Shown here: piece by piece, positions 1-9,884 of the stretch | Position numbering within the stretch: position 1 is the stretch's first letter | Layout: each line of letters starts with the position of its first letter | Assembly (NCBI GenBank): GCA_031835245.1 | Contig: JAVKOQ010000061.1 | Span: 152,001 to 216,000, forward strand | From: Balamuthia mandrillaris | Lineage: Eukaryota; Discosea; Longamoebia; Balamuthiidae | DNA: 64,000 nt | Direction of reading: 5' to 3' | Position numbers and translations under genes: made by a program | The notes under the pieces: generated by a model | Database searches by the model: none | The model's input: the letters and a program-made list of their open reading frames with translations, nothing else | Told to the model about the DNA's origin: nothing

Positions 1-656
1 GAGGGAGAACGAAGAGCAGAACCGCGGTTGGCGTTCTCGGAGGAAGAGGAGGAGAGCAGAAAAGAATGAGTGAAAAAGGGAGAGGAGCTTAAGGAGGAGG
101 AGGAGGAAGAAGATTCCTCTGTTGAGGAGGGCGGGTCATCGTCTATGCCACCAAAGCTGTCCTCTGCCCCGTCCTCCTCCTCAGAAGAGGAGGAGAAAGG
201 GTCCAAGGGTCGTCCTTCCATTCCACTTTTTTCTTTTCTTTTCCTTTCTTCTATTTTTTTTTTGTTATACTTTTGTCCACTCTCCTATCCTGGCCAGCTT
301 TTTTTTAGTGGTCTCTCGCGTCCTGGCTCAAGCCCGGAGAATTCTGTGTCGACATGAAGAAATCCCAATCTCACGTCTCCTCTCCTGCCCTTCTCCTGCT
401 CTCATGTCCTGGAGGGCCATTTTTGCTTTAGCGTCGAGTTTTTCTTCGTCAAACAAGAGGAAAGGGTTTTGTGGCTGTTATAGTATAATAAGAGGTGTTT
501 TTTTTTTGTTTTTTGAAAAAAAAATATATCAGTTTTACAATGATAAAAGAGAGAAAGGAAGAACTCTATAAATAAACGAAAGGAGGAGTATGACTGCCGT
601 CCATCCACTTTGTTGCTGTACACCTCACCACCCCACCATCCATTCCTCAACCAAAA
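1..656. other. Unassigned window edge; possible end of a + strand acidic CDS
   Basis: No gene can be assigned with confidence. From base 1 a + strand frame is open, encodes an acidic, Glu-rich segment and ends at a TGA at 67-69. The same frame reopens for another Glu/Ser-rich stretch to about position 200, so this could be the 3' end of a gene entering from the left, or exons of one. From about 230 to 560 the sequence is T-rich and then A-rich, without coding character, and probably includes the 3' UTR of the SNF5 gene on the minus strand, whose stop is at 657-659. Confidence 0.2.
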
Positions 657-1174
657 CTAAGGAGGCTTTGTTAGTTCTCGTTCTTGCTCCTCTTTTCGGT
701 GTTGTCTTCGCTGTTCCTCATCGTTTTGTTGTCGATTCTGTTGTTGTGACAATCGAGCAATAAACCGTGCTGGTACAAACGAAGCTCCTCCTCCACCAGA
801 ACGATATCCCGGTTTCACACTCGTAATAGTGCTCACACAAGGCGTCCACTGACTCAACTCTTCTTCATCCCTCAAACATCCCAACGCAGAAGTTGAAGGC
901 GGCGCTCTCAATCTCTCCTTGAAGTGTTGCATGTCTCCCTCCACAAGCGCTCGCTTATGCGCCACGACCTGCTCGCGAATGGAGTGAGCGATGCAGACCT
1001 GAAACTCACGGCTGAGGCCGAGGTCCCTGCACAGCATGGCCGCGAAGCACTCGGGCGTGATCGGGTTGTTGCTGCTGGTGTCCCATTCAAACTGGTCCGT
1101 CAGCGAGACGCCGTTCACCGTTAGTCGAAGCTATCGTTTATGTTTCGTTTTTGTTTTTGTTTTGTTGGTTGCAC

Positions 1175-1216
<42 letters not shown>

Positions 1217-1332
1217 AAGAGAGAAGAGAGCAATGAGGCAAGAAGAGAGAATGAGAATGAGAGAAGAGAGCAAAGAGCAGAGAGAGAGAGAGAGCGCGCA
1301 GAGAGGATAGAACGTGAACACGGAAGAGAGAG

Positions 1333-1372
<40 letters not shown>

Positions 1373-1851
1373 AAGTGAACAGAGAAGAGAGAGAGCAGAA
1401 AATATAATAATTTAAGAACAAAAAATTTGGAAGAACAGAAAAAAGAAAGGAATACCTGAATGAGCATGAGAGAGTCGCGCAGGTGAGGCGGCGGTCGGAT
1501 GGTGCGCTGGGCGGCTCGCCACTTTTGGGAGGCGCTCAGCTGCCGTTGCACGCTGCTGGCGATGAGCGCTTCGAACCGTTCCGGAAAATCCATCTCTATG
1601 CACAACGTTTTGGCAAATTGTTCTGGCGTCACTGAGGTTTCTGTTTCGTATTTTGGTTTAAGTGGAAGCTGATGAGAAAATGTTTTTTTTTTTTGTGCGA
1701 GTCTCATCAATCTCGACTCGCGCAAAATATACAAAAATTACGCACCATTTAAATCCCACACAAAAGTGTCCTTGAGGGCAATCCCATCAAGAAAAAGGTC
1801 CAATCGTATGGGCACGAGGCTGTCCTCCTCTTCACCGCTGTTATCCTCCAT
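657..1851 (-). CDS. SMARCB1: SNF5/SMARCB1-family SWI/SNF chromatin remodelling subunit, short form
   Basis: Three exons join in frame to a 254-residue protein: 1851-1746, 1640-1456 and 1130-657. Two copies of the SNF5 repeat are visible. The first contains LDLFLDGIALKDTFVWDLN followed by TPEQFAKTLC. The second contains LTVNGVSLTDQFEWD followed by TPECFAAMLCRDLGL. In this family the two repeats form the core docking domain of SWI/SNF- or RSC-type nucleosome remodellers. The protein starts almost directly with repeat 1, so it lacks the long N-terminus of animal SMARCB1 (385 residues) and ends in a Gln/Arg/Glu-rich tail. The second intron, about 325 nt, is filled with CT repeats on the coding strand. 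The ATG at 1851 gives an acidic lead-in of about ten residues. An undetected upstream exon cannot be excluded. Confidence 0.85.
1180..1390. repeat. GA/CT dinucleotide repeat tract in SNF5 intron 2
   Basis: Blocks of (GA)n, interrupted by short unique stretches, fill most of the second intron of the minus-strand SNF5 gene. On the coding strand they read (CT)n and end upstream of the splice acceptor near 1131, so they may act as an extended polypyrimidine tract. Confidence 0.85.
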
Positions 1852-2101
1852 GGAGCTTCGGTTGCAAAAGAACAAGCAAGCCTTTACCTACCCCCCCTCT
1901 CTCCAAGAACGAAAAGGCCGCTCTTTGGGGCTTCTTTCTTTTCGGTTCGTGTTTACCATGTCGACATGGAATAATTTTCACGTCGACGCGAAGTGTTTAT
2001 TTTTATTTTTTCTTTATTTTATTTTATTTTATTTTTTTATTTATTATTTTTGTAGTTTTTTTTTTCGTTTTTTTTTTTCTTTAAAGGAGAAGTGAGTGGG
2101 T

Positions 2102-3434
2102 TCATTCTGGCGGGGCTTCCACCACCACCAGCGTGTGGTCGATGCCAGGGGCAAGGTGCACCACCTTATGGCCGGCCAAGCCAGGAATGGGGGTCGGCGT
2201 GGCAATCCCTTCGGGTGCGTTGGGAAGGCCCAGTCTCCCTTCGGCGGCCAGCCCAAAGGCGTAGACGGTTCCATCGGCGGTGCAGACGAAGGATTGGCCA
2301 CCGCCGGCGTGGATGCTCTTCACGTCCTTGTCGTCAAAGAAGTCGATCTTCTCGGGGATGGAGGAGTCGTGGTTGTCGCCGTGGCCGAGACGGCCATAGC
2401 CTCCATAGCCCCAACTGTAAACTTCTCCTTTCACTGTATGCCATGTTGGATGTGAGAAGAAGAAGAAGATGACGATGAAGCTAAAGAATAGCAGAAGAAA
2501 GGTAATTGTAGATACAATAAAGATGAAACAAGAATGAAGTGAGATAGAACACATGAGAAACATACGAACCTGTGAGGGCAAGTGAGTGAGCGCCACCGCA
2601 AGCCACATCTTCCACCGCATCGGGAATGCTCTCTATTGCGGTGGGGTGCATTAGGACGCCCTTCTTGCCATGTCCTAGCTGACCTATCTCCGAACTTCCA
2701 AAGGTGTATATATAGCCATCCTCTCCCAACAAGGCCGAAAAGTCGGTGCCACAACGCACCTTCTTGACTCTCACAGCCCTTGTGTCCAACAGCACTGGCT
2801 CCCGCACTATGTCAGGTGAACCATTGCCCACTTGACCATCCACTCCGAAGCCCCATCCCCATACCCTCTGATCATCTTTTGTTGTGTGAGCAAGGAAATG
2901 AGATGGAGAAGAAAGAAGAAGAAGGAGAAGGAGAAGGAGGAGGAGGAGAAGCAGCTAAAGTAAAATTAAAAAGAGGGGAACCTGTAAGGGCCAAACTATG
3001 GTCCAAACCGCAGGCGATTTCAGTTATGGCCCCCGATTTTCTCAGCTTCTCCAGACGGACAGGCTGGGGTACCCCTTCTTTTTGGCCCTCTACAATGCCT
3101 ACCTGGCCCAAGTCGTTGTCTCCCCATGCAAACACCTCTCCCCTAGCTACCATTATGTTAGAGAAGTCCAGAAGGAGCGAAAGGCAGAGGAACTAAGGAA
3201 GGAAGAAGCAAGCAAAGAGGAAAGGAGAATGGGAGCAACAGTACTGTTCAAGGCAACCGTGTGGTGCCTTCCACAGCAAACGGTTTTCAACTTGAGCGCT
3301 CTGCAAGACTCCACATAGGTGGGATAATAGGCGTTTGCACCTCGATGAGGTATTCCCAAAGCCAGGCCAGCTGTACCCCACGAGTAAACCTCTTGTTCCT
3401 CTGAACCATTCCGTTTAGTTGGAAGAGAAGAAGC

Positions 3435-3479
<45 letters not shown>

Positions 3480-3987
3480 ACCTGTGATGACCATGTTTTG
3501 CGACCAAGAGGCAGAGGCATGGATGAATCGCTTCCGCAGGGGCGCTTCCTGCAGAATGGTTGGCTCGGAGACCGATTCCATGGCGGCACCAAACCCCAAC
3601 TGACCCAAATCGCCCCTCCCAAAGGTCATCAGCGCATGAAATGCTGTTTCGAAAACGCAATTTGAAACATGAACGATTAACCAGTGCAGCTGCTACTTTT
3701 TTTTGATGAGAGAACACCACAAGCACAAAAAGGAACGTACGACGCTGTAGCCGTCGTGGCTGGATGGAGTAGCGCCGGTGGAGAGGAGTGGTGCCAACGG
3801 GTCGGTACCACTGGGAGCCGCAGTGCCCGCGTACCCGATGGGCCATCTTTGCCAAAGCCGGACGCTCCGCTGCCACCCCGGACAGGAGGGCAAACCAGGA
3901 AGGGCGCTGCTGCTGGCGGCTTCTCATCTTGCTTTCTTGTTTTTTTAGGGAGACTCTCCTGTCCATGCGGCACTCTCCTGTCTGCAT
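2102..3987 (-). CDS. RCC1-repeat beta-propeller protein with Arg-rich N-terminus, possibly mitochondrial
   Basis: At least six exons encode successive RCC1 (ATS1) propeller blades. Typical blade motifs are FGRGDLGQLGFG, VYSWG, FAWGDNDLGQVG, YTFGSSEIGQLGHG, YSWGYGGYGRLGHG and YAFGLAAEGRLG, and blades end in signatures such as CGLDHSLALTG and CGGAHSLALTG. The first exon splices in frame onto blade 1 (donor GTACGT near 3736, exon 2 starting at 3643). It gives about 80 residues rich in Arg, Gln and hydroxylated or aliphatic residues with few acidic ones, which resembles a mitochondrial presequence. RCC1 repeats are shared by the Ran exchange factor, mitochondrial RCC1L and many adaptors. The presequence favours an RCC1L-like role, but that is inference. 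The intron at about 3430-3478 carries CT repeats on the coding strand. Confidence 0.8.
3435..3478. repeat. (GA)n microsatellite in an RCC1-gene intron
   Basis: About 20 GA units lie within the intron of the minus-strand RCC1 gene, directly beside the donor site. On the coding strand the tract reads (CT)n. Confidence 0.9.
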
Positions 3988-4626
3988 ACGTCATCGATCG
4001 TAGATCATCTTTTCCCTCGCCCATTGTGCTTGATCCTCTTTCCTCATCGATCTCTCACGGATGGGGTTGCTTTACGACTAAACTCCTCCCCACTCTGGAA
4101 AAGCTATTGAGAGGTTCACACGCAGAAAAGTGAAGGACTTTTCCCCACCTTTTACAAACTCATTTCTATATTTTTTTTTCTTACTTTCCTTTCTGCTGCT
4201 AGTGTAAACAAGGAACCCCTTCATACAGTACTTGTCTTTCACTCAAACCTTTCATACGAGAGAGATGGAGAGAATGAGTCAACCGAACAAACAAGAATAT
4301 GAAAAGAAATGGTTTTATGGGTAGGGATGTGTAAGCAAATGCCGACGGATACTTGGCACTGTTTTAAGAGGTTGAAACGCAGCAACCCAAAGCGCCCGTC
4401 TCCCTCACTCAGGAACCCATGCAGGATGCTCGTGACTCCGCCATGGCGGGCGGCATATTTCTAGAAAGAAACAGAGGAGACAAAGCATCAGGCCATGGTC
4501 CACCAATAGGCGAATTCTAAAATCTCCAACTTATGCGCATTGGAGGAAGGAACTCCCCGAAGCAGCGCCTATAAAACCACAAAAAAGTTCAATCCCACAC
4601 AAACATTACCAACAAACAACGCAAGG
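3988..4626. other. Divergent intergenic region between RCC1-like and SDR genes
   Basis: About 640 bp separate two genes transcribed outward, so it should hold both promoters. I see T-rich patches near 4167-4190 and a TATA-like element before the SDR gene (separate entry). No further gene, RNA or repeat is recognisable. Confidence 0.6.
4570..4576 (+). promoter_or_regulatory. TATA-box-like element upstream of the SDR gene
   Basis: The heptamer TATAAAA lies 51 bp upstream of the ATG at 4627. If transcription starts about 30 bp downstream, near 4600, the start codon is the ATG at 4627. The longer open frame, which has no upstream in-frame ATG, would then lie outside the transcript. Confidence 0.5.
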
Positions 4627-5493
4627 ATGGAAGACTCGCAGGCATACAAGGTGGTGGTAATAACAGGGGCCAGCCAGGGCATAGGCCTGACACTCGCCCA
4701 ACAGCTGGCCGCCAGCAACCACCACCAAGCGGAGCAGCAGCCCAAGTACAAGCTGGTGCTGGCCGCTCGCTCACGGGAGGCCCTGGAGGAGGCGGCCAAC
4801 GCTCTCAACGAACAGGTCGCCGACAAGAGCTTTGCGCCCGTGGCCGTGGCCGTGCAGGCCGACGTCAGCAAGCGGGAGGACCACAAGCGGTTGCTCCAGA
4901 GCGCCATCGATGCCTTTGGCAGGGTGGACGTCTGGGTCAACAACGCCGGTCGCGGGATCACCAAGCCGGTGCTGGAGCTCACGGACGAGGACTTTGACGA
5001 CATGATGCTGGTCAACTGCAAGTCGGTGCTCTACGGCATGCAAACAGTGGTGCCCTACTTCAAGCAACAAGGCCGCGGGCACCTCATCAACGTATCCTCC
5101 GTGCTGGGCCGCCTGCCCTTCGCCTCCATCCGCTCCGCCTACAGCGCCGCCAAGCACGCCGTCAACTCCCTCACCTGCACCATGCGGATGGACCTCCTGA
5201 GGGAGGGCTTCCAGGACATCCACGTCACCCTGTTCTCCCCAGGCGCCGTGGCCACGGACTTTGGGCTCAACGCCCTGCACGGCGGGCCGGACAACCGGCA
5301 GCTGCCTGGGGCGCAGCCCGTGGAGGAGGTGGCGGAGGCCCTGGTCGATGCCATCCGCCGCCCCCGCGCCGATGTCTACTCCAGAGAGGCCTACCGCACC
5401 GCCGTGGCGGCCTATTACTCTGCCGAGAGGGTGGAGGAGATCGAGGCCAAGCACGCCGCCAGTCCTGTGCCCATCCTTTCCACCGCAAAGTAA
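4627..5493 (+). CDS. Short-chain dehydrogenase/reductase (SDR), intronless
   Basis: This 288-residue classical SDR is an NAD(P)-dependent oxidoreductase of unknown substrate. Visible motifs in order are the Rossmann glycine motif TGASQGIG, the ADP-binding region with AARSREALEE, the NNAG motif, a serine-containing INVSSVLG strand and the catalytic YSAAK (Tyr and Lys). A PGAVATDF loop follows the active site. The length is normal for the family. No signal peptide or membrane segment is evident. Unlike its neighbours the gene has no introns and is visibly richer in G and C at third positions. It converges on the MDR gene with only 59 bp between stop codons. The frame is open further upstream, but the first ATG is at 4627, downstream of a TATA-like box. 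Confidence 0.9.
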   Translation: MEDSQAYKVVVITGASQGIGLTLAQQLAASNHHQAEQQPKYKLVLAARSREALEEAANALNEQVADKSFAPVAVAVQADVSKREDHKRLLQSAIDAFGRVDVWVNNAGRGITKPVLELTDEDFDDMMLVNCKSVLYGMQTVVPYFKQQGRGHLINVSSVLGRLPFASIRSAYSAAKHAVNSLTCTMRMDLLREGFQDIHVTLFSPGAVATDFGLNALHGGPDNRQLPGAQPVEEVAEALVDAIRRPRADVYSREAYRTAVAAYYSAERVEEIEAKHAASPVPILSTAK

Positions 5494-5551
5494 ACAACAT
5501 CATCCTCTTTTTTTTCACGGTTTTATAAATAATAGGTTTTTCTTCTGTGCG

Positions 5552-7355
5552 TTACTCCTGCTGTTGTTCTTGTTTTTCTTCCTTCTCTTCTGTCTGTGCT
5601 TCTTCCTTCTCTTCGGCATCACCTTGCTCTTCGGTCTTACCCTTGCCCTTGTCGCTATCGTCTTCTTCCTTCTCGGGTACTTGCGCTGCGGAAGAAGATG
5701 AAGAAGACGAGGAACCAGCGTCTTTGTCATTCGTAGTTTTTTCCTTGAGGCCAGCGCTTTCTTCATCGGCATCCCATTGAGGAGCAAAGAGAACCTTGCC
5801 ACGGCTCATGTTACCAACGTATGCAGCCAAAGCCTCGCCAAAACGCTCCAATGGATAGCATGCACTTTGTTGCAAGCAAATAAGTCAGCATTCTGTAGTG
5901 AGATAGAGGAAGGGGAGGAGAAGAGAGTATACCTCACGTCAGACTTGAGAGTGGTGCTGAGTTGAGACTTGAGCTTTCTCATCCACAACAAAAGGCCCAC
6001 CACGTTCTTGCGTTTGATGTATGGCGTCAACCAGAAGCCCTCCACTTTCTTTTCCTCAAAGATAAAGTCAGAGGGTCTTATCTTAACGGCTGCATCTGCC
6101 AGTCCTCCGTACACTTTAACAATGCTTCCTGTTGAGCATCATGATTGTTAGTTATTCATTACCAAGTTTCATCAACTATCAAGTGGACACTCGGGTGCCT
6201 CACTTGGTGGAGAAGGAGAGAGGGGTAGAGAGAGAGCACACCTCGGGGCATGTTGTGAAGAATCTGTCCTGTCAGGTCGCCAGCCACAGCATCAAAAGCA
6301 AGTTTGCATCGCAAATCTTGGCACAGCTTCTTGAAATCCTTCTCCCATCCTTTGTTTCTAATAAAAGATTCCTTTGTAAGAAGGAGAATATGAACAAACA
6401 AGTACGAGAACAAGCAGAACGTACGATGTGTTGAAAGTGGCAACGGCTCCAAGGGCCTTAAGTTCTTCAACTTGTTCCTCACGACGCACTGTGCCAATGA
6501 TGCCGATGCCCTCCGTCTTGGCAGCCCTGATCAGCATTTTGCCTAAGGCGGATGCAGCGGCCGTGTGAACGATGTACTTTTGTCCAGCAGCCTTTGCGAT
6601 CTCGAGGAAAGCCAATACTGTTAACGGATTTACAAACGCACTGTTCACAAAAGAAAGAAAGAAAGACAGAAACAAACGACAAGAGACAACAAGAAAGAAA
6701 AGAGACCACAGAGCAGTTAGCGTCATTTCAGATGATAACAAAAGCAAGCACAAGCGGAGGAATGTAGAACCTAGCACCAGTCTCGAAGGACACATCAGCA
6801 GGAAGGTCGACGCACTGGGTGGCAGATGCCACAACGTATTGAGACCAGGCATGAACTCCTTTGCCTCCTACCTATATTTGTTTTAATTCTTGTTTAGAAG
6901 AGACGAATAAATGGGAAAACAAAAATGGGGGGGTACTGTACAAAGGCCACACGCTTGCCTTGAAGAGACCATCCCAAGAGGCCACCTCCATTAGCAACGA
7001 CAGTTCCACTGCCCTCTGCCAAAAACAAACCAGGGTCATTCAGTTTGATGGAAGAGAGAGAGAAACTCTCTTTCGAACAAAACAACAAAAAAAAACTCTG
7101 CTTACCAAAGCCAGGAATAAGAGGAAGTCCTTCGTTGGAGGTGGAGTCGTAAGAGCCCTTGAGGCAGCCAAGGTCAGAGGGGTTGATGGGGCTGCGCTCC
7201 ACCTTGACGAGGACCTCCCCGCTCTTGGGCTTGGGGACGTCCACCTCCTGCACCTTGAAGTGCTCGCTGTAGTCCTCCGCCTCTGCCGAGAATTGTCCCA
7301 GCCAGGAGGTGAGGCACAAGGCCTTCATTTTTGGTGGCACGGCGGTTGAACTCAT
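5552..7355 (-). CDS. MDR-superfamily (quinone oxidoreductase-like) zinc-binding dehydrogenase with charged C-terminal tail
   Basis: About seven exons encode a medium-chain dehydrogenase/reductase. In order they show a GroES-like N-terminal domain with VKVERSPINPSDLGCLKGSY, the segment EGSGTVV, then VNPLTVLAFLE, the Rossmann part VHTAAASALGKMLIRAAK, and the substrate-binding part ending near YPLERFGEALAAYVGNMSRG. Members use NAD(P)H to reduce quinones or enoyl compounds. I cannot name the substrate. After the catalytic domain comes a tail of about 65 residues made of a Ser run and then Glu/Lys/Gln/Asp, which the family normally lacks. The start is taken as the ATG at 7353-7355. Another Met follows nine residues later and directly precedes the conserved domain. 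Confidence 0.85.
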
Positions 7356-7756
7356 CGTAGGAGAAAAGAGTAGCAGTGCGTGGCAAACGAGTGTGGTTCT
7401 CTCGAGTCTGCTCGCTACGTTTTTTTTTTTTGTGGGGGTAATTCGTAGCTTTCCTTTTATTGCTTCGGGGAATTGTAGTTTCTTCCATTGGCGGGACAAT
7501 AAATTCCCCGTCATTAGATGGAGATTTCCGTCGGCAATTCTCGGTTGTCGACACGGCCACGTCAGATTTGCCCGATAAGGGAAAACACCGGAGTTTCGCT
7601 GTCCGCCTGACCGTTTAAGGAAGAGAAAAAACCAAAAGGAAAAAAAAAGGTAAAGAAATTCACCACTGAAGCGAGAAGCCAAAGCCCAAGCAACCAGCCC
7701 AGCCCTCCCCTCACCAAAACCTGTTTTCTTCCACGCGTACTACTGCTTCTCGAACT
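7356..7756. other. Divergent intergenic region between MDR gene and cystathionine gamma-lyase
   Basis: Four hundred base pairs separate two genes transcribed outward. It presumably carries both promoters and 5' leaders. I find no convincing TATA box, RNA gene or repeat apart from short homopolymer runs. Confidence 0.5.
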
Positions 7757-9509
7757 ATGGACAAAGCAAAGGAAAAAGGAATGCCCTACGGAGACTACGG
7801 TTTGTTTTTATTTATTTATTTTGGATCCCTTTATTATTTTTTTCTGGGTTGTTTATTATGGCGGAGGGGAGTTTTTCTGTTTCTCTAAACGTACCGTTCC
7901 GTTCTTTTGATCAACTATAACCTATTCCACCACACTCCCAAAAAAAAAGGATTCGGAACGCGTGCTATTCATGCTGGCCAGCCTCCTGATCCCGTAACCG
8001 GAGCTGTCATTGTTCCCATCTCCATGGCCACTACCTTTCAACAAAGCTCACCAGGCGTTCACCAGGTTCACTACATCTCTGCTACCCTTTTGCTGTTGTT
8101 GTTTCTTTGTCTTCTCCCTTTGTTTCCTCTCCAATGTGTTCTTATTTTAACCTAAAAAAAAACCAATTGTTTGTGGGCCCACCAAACCCAAACAGGGCTA
8201 TGACTATTCGCGGAGTGGCAACCCTACTCGTCTCGCCTATGAGAACAACGTTGCGGCATGTGAGAATGCCAAATACGGTATATTATTCTTCTCTTCTTCT
8301 CTGTGCTTCTTTCTTTCTCTTTGTTATAGAATGCTCACTTTGATCGCTCAAAAACACAAAACCAACTGAAACCAAAAGGTATTGCAATGTCCTCTGGCAG
8401 CGCCACAACGGTCACCATTTTGCACCTTTTGAGCAAGGACGACCACGTAGTGGCCATGGATGACTGCTATGGCGGCACCTACCGTTATTTCACTAAAGTG
8501 GCCACTCCGATGGGCCTCAACTTCACTCTCATCGATTTTAACGTGGAAGGAGCCCTCGAAGGCGCAATCACTCCTAAAACAAAGGTTATTATCAACCTGC
8601 ATTACCTTCGAACTTTCATGTTGATCTGACACGCTCTTTTTTCTCTTCCCCTCTTTCCATTGCTGAATACAGTTGATTTGGATGGAGACACCGACTAATC
8701 CAATGCTGAAGATAGTGGATATTGCTAAAGTCGCTGAAATCGCGAAGAAGAATAACTTATTGCTGGTAGTTGACAACACATTTATGTCTCCTTACTTCCA
8801 AGTACGCATTGTTGTTGTTGTTGTTGTTCTTCTTCTTCTTCTTCTTCTTCTTCTTTTTCTTCTTCTTCTGCTCCTCCTCCTCCTCCTCTCGTAAGTAACG
8901 TCCCAACCACAAAGAATCCACTGGATTTGGGAGCCGACATGGTAATGCACTCTGTCAGCAAGTATATCAACGGTCACTCGGATGTCATTGGTGGAATCGT
9001 TTGTACTAATAACGAGCAGCTGCACACTAGACTCCGTTTTTTGCAAAATAGTATGTTTAGCTCCTTTTAATTCTACACGACGCATTTTTTGTTCTCTGCT
9101 CACTCTTTTCGTTCTCTCTTTGCTCACTCTTCCAACAACAGGCATAGGAGCCGTGCCAAGTCCAATGGATTGCTTCCTGATTACTCGTGGCATGAAGACT
9201 CTCCATGTTCGCATGCGCCAACACGAGGCCAATGCCATAGAAATCGCCAAGTTCCTCGAGGCACACGACAAGATCGAAAAAGTGGTCTATCCAGGATTGC
9301 CCACTCACCCTCAACACGAACTCGCCAAGAAGCAAATGAAGGGCTTTGGTGGCATGGTCACGTTCTACGTGAAGGGTGGCTTGGAGGGAGCACGCACCCT
9401 TCTTTCTAACCTTAAAATTATTGCTTTGGCCGAGAGCTTGGGCGCTTGTGAAAGCTTGATTGAGAGCCCGTAAGCCTTATCTCTTTTCTTCGGGTTTTCT
9501 CTTTTTTGA

Positions 9510-9543
<34 letters not shown>

Positions 9544-9695
9544 AAAGGGCAATAATGACCCATGCCTCGGTCCCACCTGAGGAGCGGGCGAAGCTTGGCA
9601 TTTCCGATTCTTTGTGTCGTTTGTCTGTTGGTATTGAGGACGTTGAGGACCTCCTTGCTGACCTTGCTTCTGCTCTTGATAAAGTAGAGTGCTAG
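7757..9695 (+). CDS. CTH: Cystathionine gamma-lyase family PLP enzyme
   Basis: Eight exons join in frame: 7757-7799, 7950-8065, 8196-8277, 8379-8584, 8673-8801, 8915-9050, 9142-9469 and 9548-9695, giving 395 residues, normal for the Cys/Met-metabolism PLP family. Landmarks are [40 protein letters not shown], the aspartate-containing [11 protein letters not shown], the PLP-binding lysine in [13 protein letters not shown], and the C-terminal [13 protein letters not shown]. These fit cystathionine gamma-lyase, which cleaves cystathionine to cysteine, 2-oxobutyrate and ammonia. The related beta-lyase and methionine gamma-lyase cannot be fully excluded from sequence alone. No targeting peptide is seen, so it is probably cytosolic. 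The last intron has a CT microsatellite, and the fifth has GTT/CTT runs. Confidence 0.92.
8811..8890 (+). repeat. Trinucleotide tracts in CTH intron 5
   Basis: Consecutive GTT, CTT and CTC trinucleotide runs occupy most of the intron between the exons ending at 8801 and starting at 8915. They form a pyrimidine-rich stretch before the acceptor. Confidence 0.85.
9513..9541 (+). repeat. (CT)n microsatellite in CTH intron 7
   Basis: About 14 CT units end six bases before the splice acceptor of the last exon. The tract therefore occupies the position of the polypyrimidine tract. Confidence 0.9.
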
Positions 9696-9716
9696 TACCA
9701 TTTTTTTCCCTTATCA

Positions 9717-9722
9717 AATAAA
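9717..9722 (+). terminator. Putative polyadenylation signal of CTH
   Basis: AATAAA lies 22 bp after the CTH stop codon. Position and sequence fit a eukaryotic poly(A) signal. No cleavage site can be assigned. Confidence 0.5.
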
Positions 9723-9804
9723 AATCCACCAACACAAAATGAAGACTCTTTTTCGTTGAGGAACAACCCTTTTCCATCAGCGCATAACTTTCGAACAAAG
9801 TTGA

Positions 9805-9810
<6 letters not shown>

Positions 9811-9835
<25 letters not shown>
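9811..9835. repeat. (GA)n microsatellite between CTH and dynein 3' ends
   Basis: About 12 GA units lie in the 189-bp gap between two convergent genes. They fall in the 3' flank of one or both. Confidence 0.85.
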
Positions 9836-9860
9836 AGAAAGAGGGGAATAAGTTTCGGCT

Positions 9861-9866
9861 TTTATT
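9861..9866 (-). terminator. Putative polyadenylation signal of the dynein gene
   Basis: On the minus strand AATAAA lies about 20 bp after the dynein stop codon at 9885-9887, consistent with a short 3' UTR. Confidence 0.5.
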
Positions 9867-9884
9867 TAAACGAAGCAAAAAATA

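Noticed and set aside
1131-1421. Arg-Glu or Ser-Leu repeat proteins in the GA tracts
   Set aside because: They are translations of intronic dinucleotide repeats with no domain and no splice support. The same holds for 3435-3478, 33385-33492 and 56984-57080.
4540-4626. Longer SDR reading frame from 4540
   Set aside because: It begins with TTG, has no ATG before 4627, and spans the TATA-like box.
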